From Bacillota bacterium (GTDB lineage Bacteria; Bacillota; Clostridia; Christensenellales; Aristaeellaceae): a stretch of DNA of 12,893 nt. Of this stretch, positions 6,186-12,407 are shown one piece after another (the first letter of the stretch is position 1; the number at the start of each line of letters is the position of its first letter). Where the stretch lies: contig JAEZHK010000038.1 of assembly GCA_023416655.1 (NCBI GenBank), positions 1-12,893 of the forward strand, in the 5' to 3' direction. The notes under the pieces were generated by a model. It was given only the letters and a program-made list of their open reading frames with translations, was not told the origin of the DNA and ran no database searches. The translations under genes were made by a program, and so were the position numbers.

Positions 6186-6680
6186 TTGGCCGAGCGGACG
6201 TATTCGTTTGAACCGGTGTGGGCGGAGGACGCGGAAGTGTTGATCCTGGGCACCATGCCCAGCGTCGCCTCGCTCCAGCAGGGCTTCTACTACGCGCACC
6301 CGCGGAACGCCTTCTGGCCGATCCTGTTCGACCTCCTGGGCGAGGCGTATTCGGAGGACATCGAGGCCCGGAAGCGGCTTCTCATCGGCCACAGGATCGC
6401 GCTTTGGGACGTGGCGCGGTCCGCCATCCGGCCGGGATCCCTCGACAGCGCCATCCGGGAGCCAGCCCCGAACGACATCCAGTGGCTTTTGGACAGATGC
6501 CCCGGGATCCGTAACGTGCTGCTCAACGGAACCACGGCGCACGCATTGTACAGGCGGTTGTTGCCGCCGCTCCCTGTCGAATGCGCGCTGCTCCCCTCCA
6601 CCAGCCCGGCCAACACCATGGCTTACGCAAAAAAGCGCGCCGCGTGGGCGGCGCACATCCCCATAAAGGAGGGGCCATGA
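6186..6680 (+). CDS. DNA-deoxyinosine glycosylase, uracil-DNA glycosylase superfamily family 6
   Basis: A 164-residue base-excision repair enzyme of the HDG group, expected to remove hypoxanthine (deaminated adenine) from DNA. Motif 1 is LILGTMPSVASL (residues 19-30), with the family 6 GTMPS in place of the GQDPY of classical UDG. It is followed by GFYYAHPRNAFWPI (33-46), whose Asn41 lies in the stretch I recall as carrying the family's catalytic Asn. Motif 2 is LPSTSPANT (136-144). Length is typical of the family, which consists of one compact domain. The start is TTG at 6186, with GGAGGTG (6172-6178) 7 bp upstream. No ATG gives a better reading of the N-terminal SFEPV segment. The stop overlaps the next ATG (ATGA), indicating translational coupling to the membrane protein. 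Nothing in the sequence explains why these two are paired. Confidence 0.85.
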   Translation: MAERTYSFEPVWAEDAEVLILGTMPSVASLQQGFYYAHPRNAFWPILFDLLGEAYSEDIEARKRLLIGHRIALWDVARSAIRPGSLDSAIREPAPNDIQWLLDRCPGIRNVLLNGTTAHALYRRLLPPLPVECALLPSTSPANTMAYAKKRAAWAAHIPIKEGP

Positions 6681-7579
6681 AAAAAGATCGGCAAAAGAAA
6701 ATACATCCTGACAGACCCGTGAAGCGCGATGGCCGTTTCTGGCTCGACGCGGGCGGTTCGATCCGCCGCTGGCTGAAGCTACTGGCGGCGCTCATCGCCA
6801 TACTTGCGGCTTCCTGGGCGGTACCATTCTTGCTTACCGCGCTGTTTCAGGCGCTGTTTGCCGCCTGGGGCATTGACGGCGAAACGGTTGCCCGCGCGCC
6901 CGGCTGGGCGCAGGGGCTTTATGGCGGCTGGCTGTACGTGAACGGTACGCTGCAGGGCGCGGCGATCGCACTGGCGGCGTGGCTGACCGGCCTCGCGCTG
7001 GGCGAGCGGGTGCGGATGGGGAAGGGGTTGTGGGCGGGCGTTCTCGCGGGCGCGCTGGCGGCAACCGCTCTAATTGCTCTTTTCAGGCTGCTCGACGTGA
7101 TGCGCTTCGGGCACGCGCTCTCCAGCCCCGCGTTCAGCGGCTTGACGCCGATGCTGCTGATCTACGTGCTGGCACAGGCTCTGGGGGCGGTGCTGGCGGC
7201 GGGGCTGATTGGCCAGGTTCTGTCCGGCTGGCGCCGGGCGCTGGGCTATGCCGGCTGCGCGGCGCTCTACGCGCTGCTCTTCGGTCGGTGGACCGCGTTC
7301 GGCATCCTGAACAGCGTGCTTTTCGGCATTCTCCTGTGGCAAACGCATGAAAAAAGCGGCGGGGTCGCCCCCGCCTTTGGTTTTCTGGCCGTGTTTTCTG
7401 TTTTGACGGTGGCGGTGCTGGGCATGCCACCCTGGCAGCAGGGCGCGCTCTACGAGACGTACCACGTCTCGAAGCCCTGGCTGAGCGGCGGCGACATGGG
7501 TCCTTGGGCGGGGCTTGCGATGACGGCGGCCCTGGCGGTGCTTATCGCGGTTTCGGCGCTTCCCAATCGAAAAAGGTAA
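6677..7579 (+). CDS. Polytopic membrane protein, possibly a degenerate CPBP (Abi) family member
   Basis: A 300-residue protein with a basic N-terminal tail (KKDRQKKIHPDRPVKRDGR) and about eight hydrophobic segments, near residues 33-60, 86-106, 115-137, 155-180, 187-203, 210-225, 232-250 and 280-297. I do not recognise a catalytic motif. The second half has the layout of CPBP intramembrane proteases: a long helix, then ALYALLFG, then FGILNSVLFGILLWQTHEKSG, then a helix, then LSGGDMGPWAGL near the end, which resembles the T-GG-x-x-GPE-x-G loop of clostridial members. However, the EExxxR and the two His expected of an active protease are absent. If the relationship is real, it is a non-proteolytic relative. 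The ATG at 6677 has an ideal AAAGGAGGGG site and overlaps the glycosylase stop by 4 bp. The 3' end overlaps the convergent DprA-like gene by 38 bp, and the gene hosts the terminator of that opposing operon. Confidence 0.7.
   Translation: MKKDRQKKIHPDRPVKRDGRFWLDAGGSIRRWLKLLAALIAILAASWAVPFLLTALFQALFAAWGIDGETVARAPGWAQGLYGGWLYVNGTLQGAAIALAAWLTGLALGERVRMGKGLWAGVLAGALAATALIALFRLLDVMRFGHALSSPAFSGLTPMLLIYVLAQALGAVLAAGLIGQVLSGWRRALGYAGCAALYALLFGRWTAFGILNSVLFGILLWQTHEKSGGVAPAFGFLAVFSVLTVAVLGMPPWQQGALYETYHVSKPWLSGGDMGPWAGLAMTAALAVLIAVSALPNRKR
7350..7375 (-). terminator. Intrinsic terminator of the sigK-dprA-like operon, antisense within a coding sequence
   Basis: On the minus strand GGCGGGG and CCCCGCC form a perfect 7-bp stem around GCGA, followed by GC and six T. 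It lies 167 bp past the stop of the DprA-like gene, inside the convergent membrane-protein gene, where the same bases encode residues around HEKSGGVAPA. The plus strand has only a weaker TTTGGTTTT after the stem. Confidence 0.7.
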
Positions 7580-8525
7580 GCTGCTCCGCCTCCGCACCCT
7601 GCCAGAGCCCGGCCATCTGGGAGAAGTTGACCGGCCCGGAGAAGGGGATCGCGCCCCGCTCGATCAGCGCGCGGTTGCCGGGGTAGGGGGAAGGCTCCCA
7701 GGCGTACACGAAGCGGCAGGTGCGCTCGCGGAGCGCGTCCGCCGCGCACTGCCAGGTGTCGCCTTTTTTTAGTTCGCAGCCGAATATGAACGCCGCGGCG
7801 GCCTGCGCGTACAGGCAGCGGCCGCGGGCTTGGCCGTGGGGCTTGGTGGGCAGCGCCTCCGGGTGCAGCGGCGAGACCGCCGCGCCGCGCTTATCCTCGA
7901 TGAGCTTCGAGAGCATCGGCTTTTCGATCCTATCGAGCAGCGAGCCGGACAGAAACGAGATCACCCGCCCGCCCGCGAGGTACGCCTCGTCCTCCGCGAT
8001 GCGGCCAAGGCCAGTCATCCCGTCGGTCAGGATCACATAATCCTGCTCACTCGCCTGCTTAACCAGCGCGCGCACGTGCGCCTCCACATCGCCCCGGGGC
8101 GGCACCGCGCCCAAGACGGCGATGGCGTTCTGCCGAAACATCTCCGGCCGCCCGCGCAAAAACAGCGTGGGCGGCGTCTTTTCGCCCAGCGCGCCGCGGA
8201 TGCGGGCGGGGTAGGCGGCGTCGTACAGCGTGACGAGATCCACGCCCGAAGCGCCCAGCCGTTCGAGGAGAAACGAAAGCGGCAGGTTCCGCGCCAGCAG
8301 CATGCACACGCGGTAGGCGTCCGCCTCGCGCATGCCGTAGCGCAGCATCAGGCCGCTCATGTCGATGTCGATGAGCGCGCCCAGCGAACCCGGCCTCGTC
8401 CGGGCCGCCAGTTCGTCCAGCCGCGCGAATTCCGATGGGGACAGCGGCCGCGCCAGCTCTTCCTTGTCGGGCGTGATGGGCACGGTGAGCAGCATGGTGG
8501 TAAACGCGTCGTCGTTGTGGATCAT
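7542..8525 (-). CDS. Divergent DprA/Smf-like protein
   Basis: A 327-residue protein with the architecture of DprA, which loads RecA on incoming single-stranded DNA in transformation. An N-terminal helical region (about 1-90) is followed by LVTLYDAAYPARIRGALGEKTPPTLFLRG (98-125), the classic stretch before the Rossmann-like domain. IAVLGAV (135-141) begins that domain and replaces the usual VAIVGSR. VILTDGMTGLGRIAEDEAYLAGGRVISFLSG (164-194) stands where DprA has the SGxARGID...AH...GGTIAVLG motifs. AAVSPLHPEALPT (215-227) matches the SE-x-P region, GQARGRCLYAQAAAAFIF (231-248) stands in for RNRIIAGLS...VVEA, and YPGNRALIERGAIPF (281-295) matches the N-x-LI-x-x-GA motif. Several canonical residues (GSR, ARGID, RNRI) are missing, and there is no C-terminal winged helix. 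A role in transformation is therefore doubtful. The start overlaps the ppk1 stop by 4 bp (ATGA), with AAGGAG 7 bp upstream. Confidence 0.7.
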   Translation of the reverse strand: MIHNDDAFTTMLLTVPITPDKEELARPLSPSEFARLDELAARTRPGSLGALIDIDMSGLMLRYGMREADAYRVCMLLARNLPLSFLLERLGASGVDLVTLYDAAYPARIRGALGEKTPPTLFLRGRPEMFRQNAIAVLGAVPPRGDVEAHVRALVKQASEQDYVILTDGMTGLGRIAEDEAYLAGGRVISFLSGSLLDRIEKPMLSKLIEDKRGAAVSPLHPEALPTKPHGQARGRCLYAQAAAAFIFGCELKKGDTWQCAADALRERTCRFVYAWEPSPYPGNRALIERGAIPFSGPVNFSQMAGLWQGAEAEQLTFFDWEAPKPR

Positions 8526-10600
8526 TCCGGTTCTCCTTGGCGGAACTTTTGCATCAGTGCTTCCTGCGCGTCCAGCCTCGTTTCGCCGGAGCGCGCGATG
8601 CGGGTGTAATGGCCGTCCGGGTGCAGCTCGGAGGACTTCACGTTATCGCGCCACTGCAGCTTGAGCAGCTCTTTCAGTTGCCTTGCGAGCTGCGGCTGCT
8701 CCACCGGGAAGAGGAGCTCCACCCGGCGGTCGAGGTTTCTGGGCATCCAGTCGGCGCTGGACAGGTAGGTTTCCGGCTGAGCGTTGTTGGCGAAGATGAA
8801 GACCCGGCTGTGCTCCAAAAACCGCCCGACGATAGACCGGACGGCGATGTTCTCGCTGACGCCGGGGAGGCCCGGCCTCAGGCAGCAGATGCCGCGCACG
8901 ATGAGGCGGATGCGCACGCCCGCGTTTGACGCGCGGTACAGCGCCGAGATGATGCCCTCGTCCACCAGCGCGTTCATCTTCGCGAAGATTTCCGCGCGCT
9001 TGCCGGCGCGGGCGTTCTGGGCTTCGCGCTCGATCAGCTCCAGAAAGCGTCCCCTGAGGTCCCGGGGCGCGGAGACGAGCTTGTTGAGCATGGGCGGCTC
9101 CGCAAAGCCGGTGAGCATGTTGAAAAAGTCGGACGCGTCGCTGCCGACGGCCTCGTTCGCGGTGAAGAGGCCGTGGTCGGTGTAGATGTTGGCGGTCACA
9201 TCGTTGTAGTTGCCGGTGGAGAGGTGCACATACCGACGGATGCCCCGGTCTTCGGCGCGCACCACCAGCGTGATCTTGGAGTGGGTCTTGAGGCCCGCCA
9301 TGCCGTAGATCACGTGGGCGCCCGCACGCTCCAGGCGCTTGCCCCAGTGGATGTTGTTCTCCTCGTCGAACCGCGCCTTGAGCTCCAGCAGCACCGTCAC
9401 CTGCTTGCCCGCGTCTGCGGCTTCCGCCAGCGCCCCGATGATGGGCGACTGCCCGCTGACCCGGTAGAGCGTCTGCTTGATGGCGAGCACGTTCCGGTCC
9501 CTGGCCGCCTGCCGCACGAAGCGCACCACCGGCTCGAAGCTGTCGTAGGGGTGGTAGAGCATCAAATCGCCCCGCTTGATGCGGTCGAACAGGTTCTCGC
9601 CCTCGTCCAGCACCAGCGCACGGGGGAAGTAGGGCTTGTACTTGAGCGCCTCGTAGCCGGGCAGCGAATAGATGTGCTGCATCAGAAAATCCAGGTTGAT
9701 GGGGCCGTGGATGGAATAGGCGTCGCCGCCCTCCAGTTCCAGCGCGTCCTCGAGCACCTTGACCAGCCGCGCGTCCGCCCGGTGGTCGATCTCGAGTCGG
9801 ACCGCCGTGCCCCAGCGGCGCTGCTTGAGTTGCTTTTCGATCTCCTGCAAAAGGTCCTCCGCATCCTCCTCGTCGATGGAGAGGTCGGCGTTCCTCGTGA
9901 TCCGGTAGGCGTTGCAGCAAAGGACTTTGCGCCCGGCGAAGAGCTTGCCGATGGACCGGGCGATCACCTGCTCCAGCAGGATCAGGCTCACGCCGTCCTT
10001 GCCCGGCAGGCGGATCACGCGGGAGAGGCCGCCGGGCACCTGTACGGTGCCGAACGATGGCTCCTCGTCGCCCTCGTCGATCAATACGCCCAGGTTCAGG
10101 CTGCGGTTTAAGATCAGCGGGAACGGGCGCGTGGCGTCCACCGCCATCGGCGTCAGGACCGGATAGATGTCGGATTTGAAGTACTCGTCCAGAAAGGCTT
10201 CCTGTTCCTTGGTCAGCGATTTTTCGTCCACCAGCCGGATGCCCGCCGACTGCAGAAGGGGCATCAGTTCCTTGTGCAGCACCTCGTACATGCGCCGAAC
10301 CATCACGCGAACCCGTGCGGTGATGGCGGCGATCTGCTGACGCGGCGTCATGCCTGAAGCGTCGGGTTTCACATAGCCCGCGTCGATCTGGTCCCAGATG
10401 GACGCGACCCGGATCATGAAAAATTCATCCAGGTTGCTGGCGACGATGGACAGGAATTTGATTTTTTCAAATGTCGGGTTGTCCGGGGAAAACGATTCCT
10501 CCAGCACGCGCTGGTTGAACTCCAGCCAGCTGAGTTCCCGGTTGATGTAGTGCTCCGGGTTCAGATCGGTCATTTCCACCGGCTTTTGTACTTCGCTCAT
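8522..10600 (-). CDS. ppk1: Polyphosphate kinase PPK1
   Basis: Reversibly transfers the gamma phosphate of ATP to inorganic polyphosphate; a cytoplasmic or membrane-associated enzyme. It has 692 residues, full length for the family. The N domain has INRELSWLEFNQRVLEE (19-35) and SNLDEFFMIRV (55-65). The head domain follows, then the two phospholipase-D-like C domains with LYHPYDSFEPVV (348-359), AIKQTLYRVSG (373-383), LELKARFDEENNIHW (405-419), GLKTHSKI (436-443, His440 being the autophosphorylated histidine equivalent to E. coli His435), VHLSTGNYND (458-467) and FLEHSRVFIF (594-603, His597 matching the second conserved His). All key motifs are intact. The start is ATG at 10600 with CAGGTGAT upstream. 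It begins 19 bp after the TIM-barrel gene stop, and its stop overlaps the DprA-like start, so it appears to lie in the middle of the sigK operon. Confidence 0.96.
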   Translation of the reverse strand: MSEVQKPVEMTDLNPEHYINRELSWLEFNQRVLEESFSPDNPTFEKIKFLSIVASNLDEFFMIRVASIWDQIDAGYVKPDASGMTPRQQIAAITARVRVMVRRMYEVLHKELMPLLQSAGIRLVDEKSLTKEQEAFLDEYFKSDIYPVLTPMAVDATRPFPLILNRSLNLGVLIDEGDEEPSFGTVQVPGGLSRVIRLPGKDGVSLILLEQVIARSIGKLFAGRKVLCCNAYRITRNADLSIDEEDAEDLLQEIEKQLKQRRWGTAVRLEIDHRADARLVKVLEDALELEGGDAYSIHGPINLDFLMQHIYSLPGYEALKYKPYFPRALVLDEGENLFDRIKRGDLMLYHPYDSFEPVVRFVRQAARDRNVLAIKQTLYRVSGQSPIIGALAEAADAGKQVTVLLELKARFDEENNIHWGKRLERAGAHVIYGMAGLKTHSKITLVVRAEDRGIRRYVHLSTGNYNDVTANIYTDHGLFTANEAVGSDASDFFNMLTGFAEPPMLNKLVSAPRDLRGRFLELIEREAQNARAGKRAEIFAKMNALVDEGIISALYRASNAGVRIRLIVRGICCLRPGLPGVSENIAVRSIVGRFLEHSRVFIFANNAQPETYLSSADWMPRNLDRRVELLFPVEQPQLARQLKELLKLQWRDNVKSSELHPDGHYTRIARSGETRLDAQEALMQKFRQGEPE

Positions 10601-10619
10601 GCGTCATCACCTGGGCACA

Positions 10620-11510
10620 TCATACCATATCCGATCCCCGTTCACAATCCCGAACCCAGCGCTGCGCTTGAACTTCACGCACGATCCGGAGCATCTCCGC
10701 CGCGTCGTCCGCCTGATCGCCCGCCGATTCGCAGATGATTACCGGCTCGAGCTTCATGTCCAGCAGCACCGGCGCCAGGTGGCGGAAGTCCGGCCCGTAA
10801 CCGGGGTCGGAGAAATTCATGTGCCGCTTTTCGCCCTTGGGGCCGTAATCGATGCGGCTGAAGTGGGCGTGGAAATGCTTCACACGCGCATGCCCCAGCT
10901 CGTCCGTCAATTTCTGCAGCACGGCGCGGAAGTCCGCCTCGCCGTTCAGCGTGCCCAGCCCCGCCACGTGCAGGTGTCCGAAGTCGAGGGCCGGGAGCAG
11001 GCGGTCAAACGCCTTGCAGATTGCAAGGACCTCGCCCAGCGTGCCCAGCTGGCTGATGCGGCCCATCGTCTCCGGGCAGACCGTGACGTGGGCGAGGCCC
11101 GCGGCGTCCAGCGCCTCCAGCGCCGCCGCAATGGTCTCCGTCGCAAGCTCCAAGGCCTCATCGCGGTCCAGCCGCCCGGGGGAGCCAATGTGGAACACCA
11201 CCCGGTCCGCGCCGAGCCAGTCCGCGGCCCGGGCGGCCTGCATAAGGTAGTCGACACTCTTGACGCGCTTATCCGGCTCCACGCTCGCGCAGTTGATGAA
11301 ATAGGGCGCGTGGACAGAGGTCCGGATGCCGTACCTCCGGGCCTCTGCGCCAATTTGGAGGGCAGTCTCCCTGGACAGGTGCACGCCGCGCCCCATCGAA
11401 TACTCGTAGGCGGTGAGACCCAGCGCGTGAATCCATGAAAACGCCTGCTCGCTCTTCTTAAAACCCTCATCGTAGAACCGGCGGCTGTTGCCGGCGGGGC
11501 CGAACTGCAT
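10620..11510 (-). CDS. Endonuclease IV-like (AP endonuclease family 2) TIM-barrel metalloprotein
   Basis: A 296-residue TIM barrel of the group annotated as AP endonuclease or xylose isomerase-like in Clostridia. Compared with E. coli Nfo the metal ligands can be followed: HAP (His67), VVFHIGS (His107), CPETMG (Glu147), LDFGHLH (Asp176, His179), KHFHAHFS (His214), KRHMNF (His230) and IICESAG (Glu261). The Asp that forms a D-R-H pair with the penultimate ligand in Nfo is Lys228 here, so the third metal site is probably altered and true AP endonuclease activity is uncertain. The start is ATG at 11510, sharing one base with the sigK stop (TGATG), with AAGGAAGA upstream. The frame stays open further upstream to 11897, but that part only shadows sigK. 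No signal peptide is visible. A DNA repair role during sporulation is attractive but is inference from position. Confidence 0.8.
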   Translation of the reverse strand: MQFGPAGNSRRFYDEGFKKSEQAFSWIHALGLTAYEYSMGRGVHLSRETALQIGAEARRYGIRTSVHAPYFINCASVEPDKRVKSVDYLMQAARAADWLGADRVVFHIGSPGRLDRDEALELATETIAAALEALDAAGLAHVTVCPETMGRISQLGTLGEVLAICKAFDRLLPALDFGHLHVAGLGTLNGEADFRAVLQKLTDELGHARVKHFHAHFSRIDYGPKGEKRHMNFSDPGYGPDFRHLAPVLLDMKLEPVIICESAGDQADDAAEMLRIVREVQAQRWVRDCERGSDMV

Positions 11511-12220
11511 CAATTCTTCCTTTCCGGGGGCGCGCTCAGCGCGTCCCTGAGTTTTTCGATGGCGCGCTTTTCGATGCGCGAGACGTAGCTTCGGGAGATG
11601 CCCAGCGCGTCCGCCACCTCGTGCTGCGGGCGGGCAACGCCGTCCATGAGGCCGTACCGAAGCAGGACGACGCGCCGCTCCCGCTCGTCCAGGGCCGTGG
11701 CCAGCAGCTTCAGCGCCCGGGCCGATTCGATGCGGATTTCCGCCTTCCGGGGCACGTCGTCCGCGTCGCATCCCAGGATGTCCACCAGCATGATCTCGTT
11801 GCCCTCTCGGTCCGCGCCGATGGGCTCCGACAGCGACAGCGTGAGCCGGTTCTTCTTGTTGCTCCTGAGCGCCATCAGGATCTCGTTTTCGACGCACCGC
11901 GACGCATACGCGGTCAGGCGGCCCGCCTCGGGCCGGAAGGAGGATACCGCCTTGATGAGGCCAATGGAGCCGATGGAGACCAGATCCTCCTGCTCCAGAC
12001 CCGCGCGGGCGTACTTCTTGGCGATGTGCGCAACCAGCCGGAGATTGTGCTTGATCAGCTTCTGGGCGGCGGCCCCATCCCCGTTTAGCATGTCCGAAAC
12101 CGCTTTGGCTTCTTCCTGCGCGGTGAGCGGCCTTGGAAAGGAGGGGCGGTCGGAGATGTGCAGGATGAGGATCAGCGCGCTGTCGTAGAGTGCCGCCAGC
12201 GCTTCCAGCATGAAAAACAT
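11510..12220 (-). CDS. sigK: RNA polymerase sporulation sigma factor SigK
   Basis: A 236-residue sigma-70 family factor directing late mother-cell transcription (coat, cortex and lysis genes). Region 2 is HNLRLVAHIAKKY (58-70), QEDLVSIGSIGLIKAV (77-92) and TAYASRCVENEILMALRSNKK (103-123). Region 4 has the helix-turn-helix at about 197-220, ending in the SigK signature GISRSYVSRIEKRAI. IGADREGNEIMLVDIL (134-149) favours SigK over SigE. Residues 1-27 precede the conserved FPRPL, exactly the spacing in B. subtilis SigK. They form a hydrophobic pro-sequence (LEALAALYDSALILILHIS), so it is probably made as an inactive pro-protein that needs cleavage at the membrane. The gene is uninterrupted, with no skin element. 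The start is the first ATG (12220), which GGAGGG 8 bp upstream supports over Met4. It heads the sigK, TIM-barrel, ppk1, dprA-like cluster. Confidence 0.93.
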   Translation of the reverse strand: MFFMLEALAALYDSALILILHISDRPSFPRPLTAQEEAKAVSDMLNGDGAAAQKLIKHNLRLVAHIAKKYARAGLEQEDLVSIGSIGLIKAVSSFRPEAGRLTAYASRCVENEILMALRSNKKNRLTLSLSEPIGADREGNEIMLVDILGCDADDVPRKAEIRIESARALKLLATALDERERRVVLLRYGLMDGVARPQHEVADALGISRSYVSRIEKRAIEKLRDALSAPPERKN

Positions 12221-12253
12221 AGGGCGTCCCTCCGATCAGAAAGACTGCCCTAT

Positions 12254-12279
12254 CATGCTATGCCGTTCGGAGGCCCCGT
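12254..12279 (-). promoter_or_regulatory. Candidate SigK/SigE-type promoter of sigK
   Basis: On the minus strand CATAGCATG (12254-12262) matches eight of nine positions of a CATAnnnTA -10, of which three are free. An AC dinucleotide lies 15 bp upstream (12278-12279), near the usual 16 bp for a SigK -35. A transcript starting near 12247 would leave about 27 nt before the ATG, including GGAGGG. It matches a SigE -10 (CATACAAT) at six of eight, but no GnATATT-like -35 is present. The match is short and could be chance. Confidence 0.35.
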
Positions 12280-12326
12280 GCTACCAGGAGCGCCCAAAAT
12301 CCGTCAGGTGGCTTTTTTGTGGAAAT

Positions 12327-12355
12327 GCTTCCCGGCGAGCAAGTCGCCGGGAAGC
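12327..12355. repeat. Strong inverted repeat with TTCCCGGCGA core (copy 2)
   Basis: GCTTCCCGGCGA pairs perfectly with TCGCCGGGAAGC around a GCAAG loop, 12 base pairs. The arms contain the nine-base core of the hairpin at 3872-3896. No T run follows on either strand; the nearest T6 run is on its left, as with copy 1. It lies 52 bp after the mltG stop. Confidence 0.75.
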
Positions 12356-12407
12356 AGGATGGTAGTAAAGGGTTCGGTAAGGTGTCCTCCAATGGTCCGA
12401 AACGGGT

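Larger units (their letters stand above)
12221..12407. other. Intergenic region between mltG and sigK
   Basis: 187 bp without a credible gene. It holds the sigK ribosome binding site and candidate promoter, a T6 run at 12313-12318, the strong hairpin at 12327-12355, and an imperfect hairpin that overlaps the mltG stop (GTAAA...TTCGG, 12365-12377, against CCGAA...TTTAC, 12397-12411) and is a weak candidate for an mltG 3' structure. Confidence 0.6.

Noticed and set aside
8643..9920. 425-codon open frame on the minus strand inside ppk1
   Set aside because: Low-complexity Arg/Gly/Ala-rich product with no recognisable domain; every PPK1 motif is in the other frame.
11511..11897. Upstream in-frame extension of the TIM-barrel gene to 11897
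   Set aside because: It lies within sigK in another frame, reads as Arg/Gly-rich shadow sequence, and the conserved protein begins at MQFGPAGNS with its own ribosome binding site.
12327..12355. Hairpin as intrinsic terminator of mltG
   Set aside because: The stem is strong, but on the minus strand it is followed by CATTTCC... and then an A run, not a T run.
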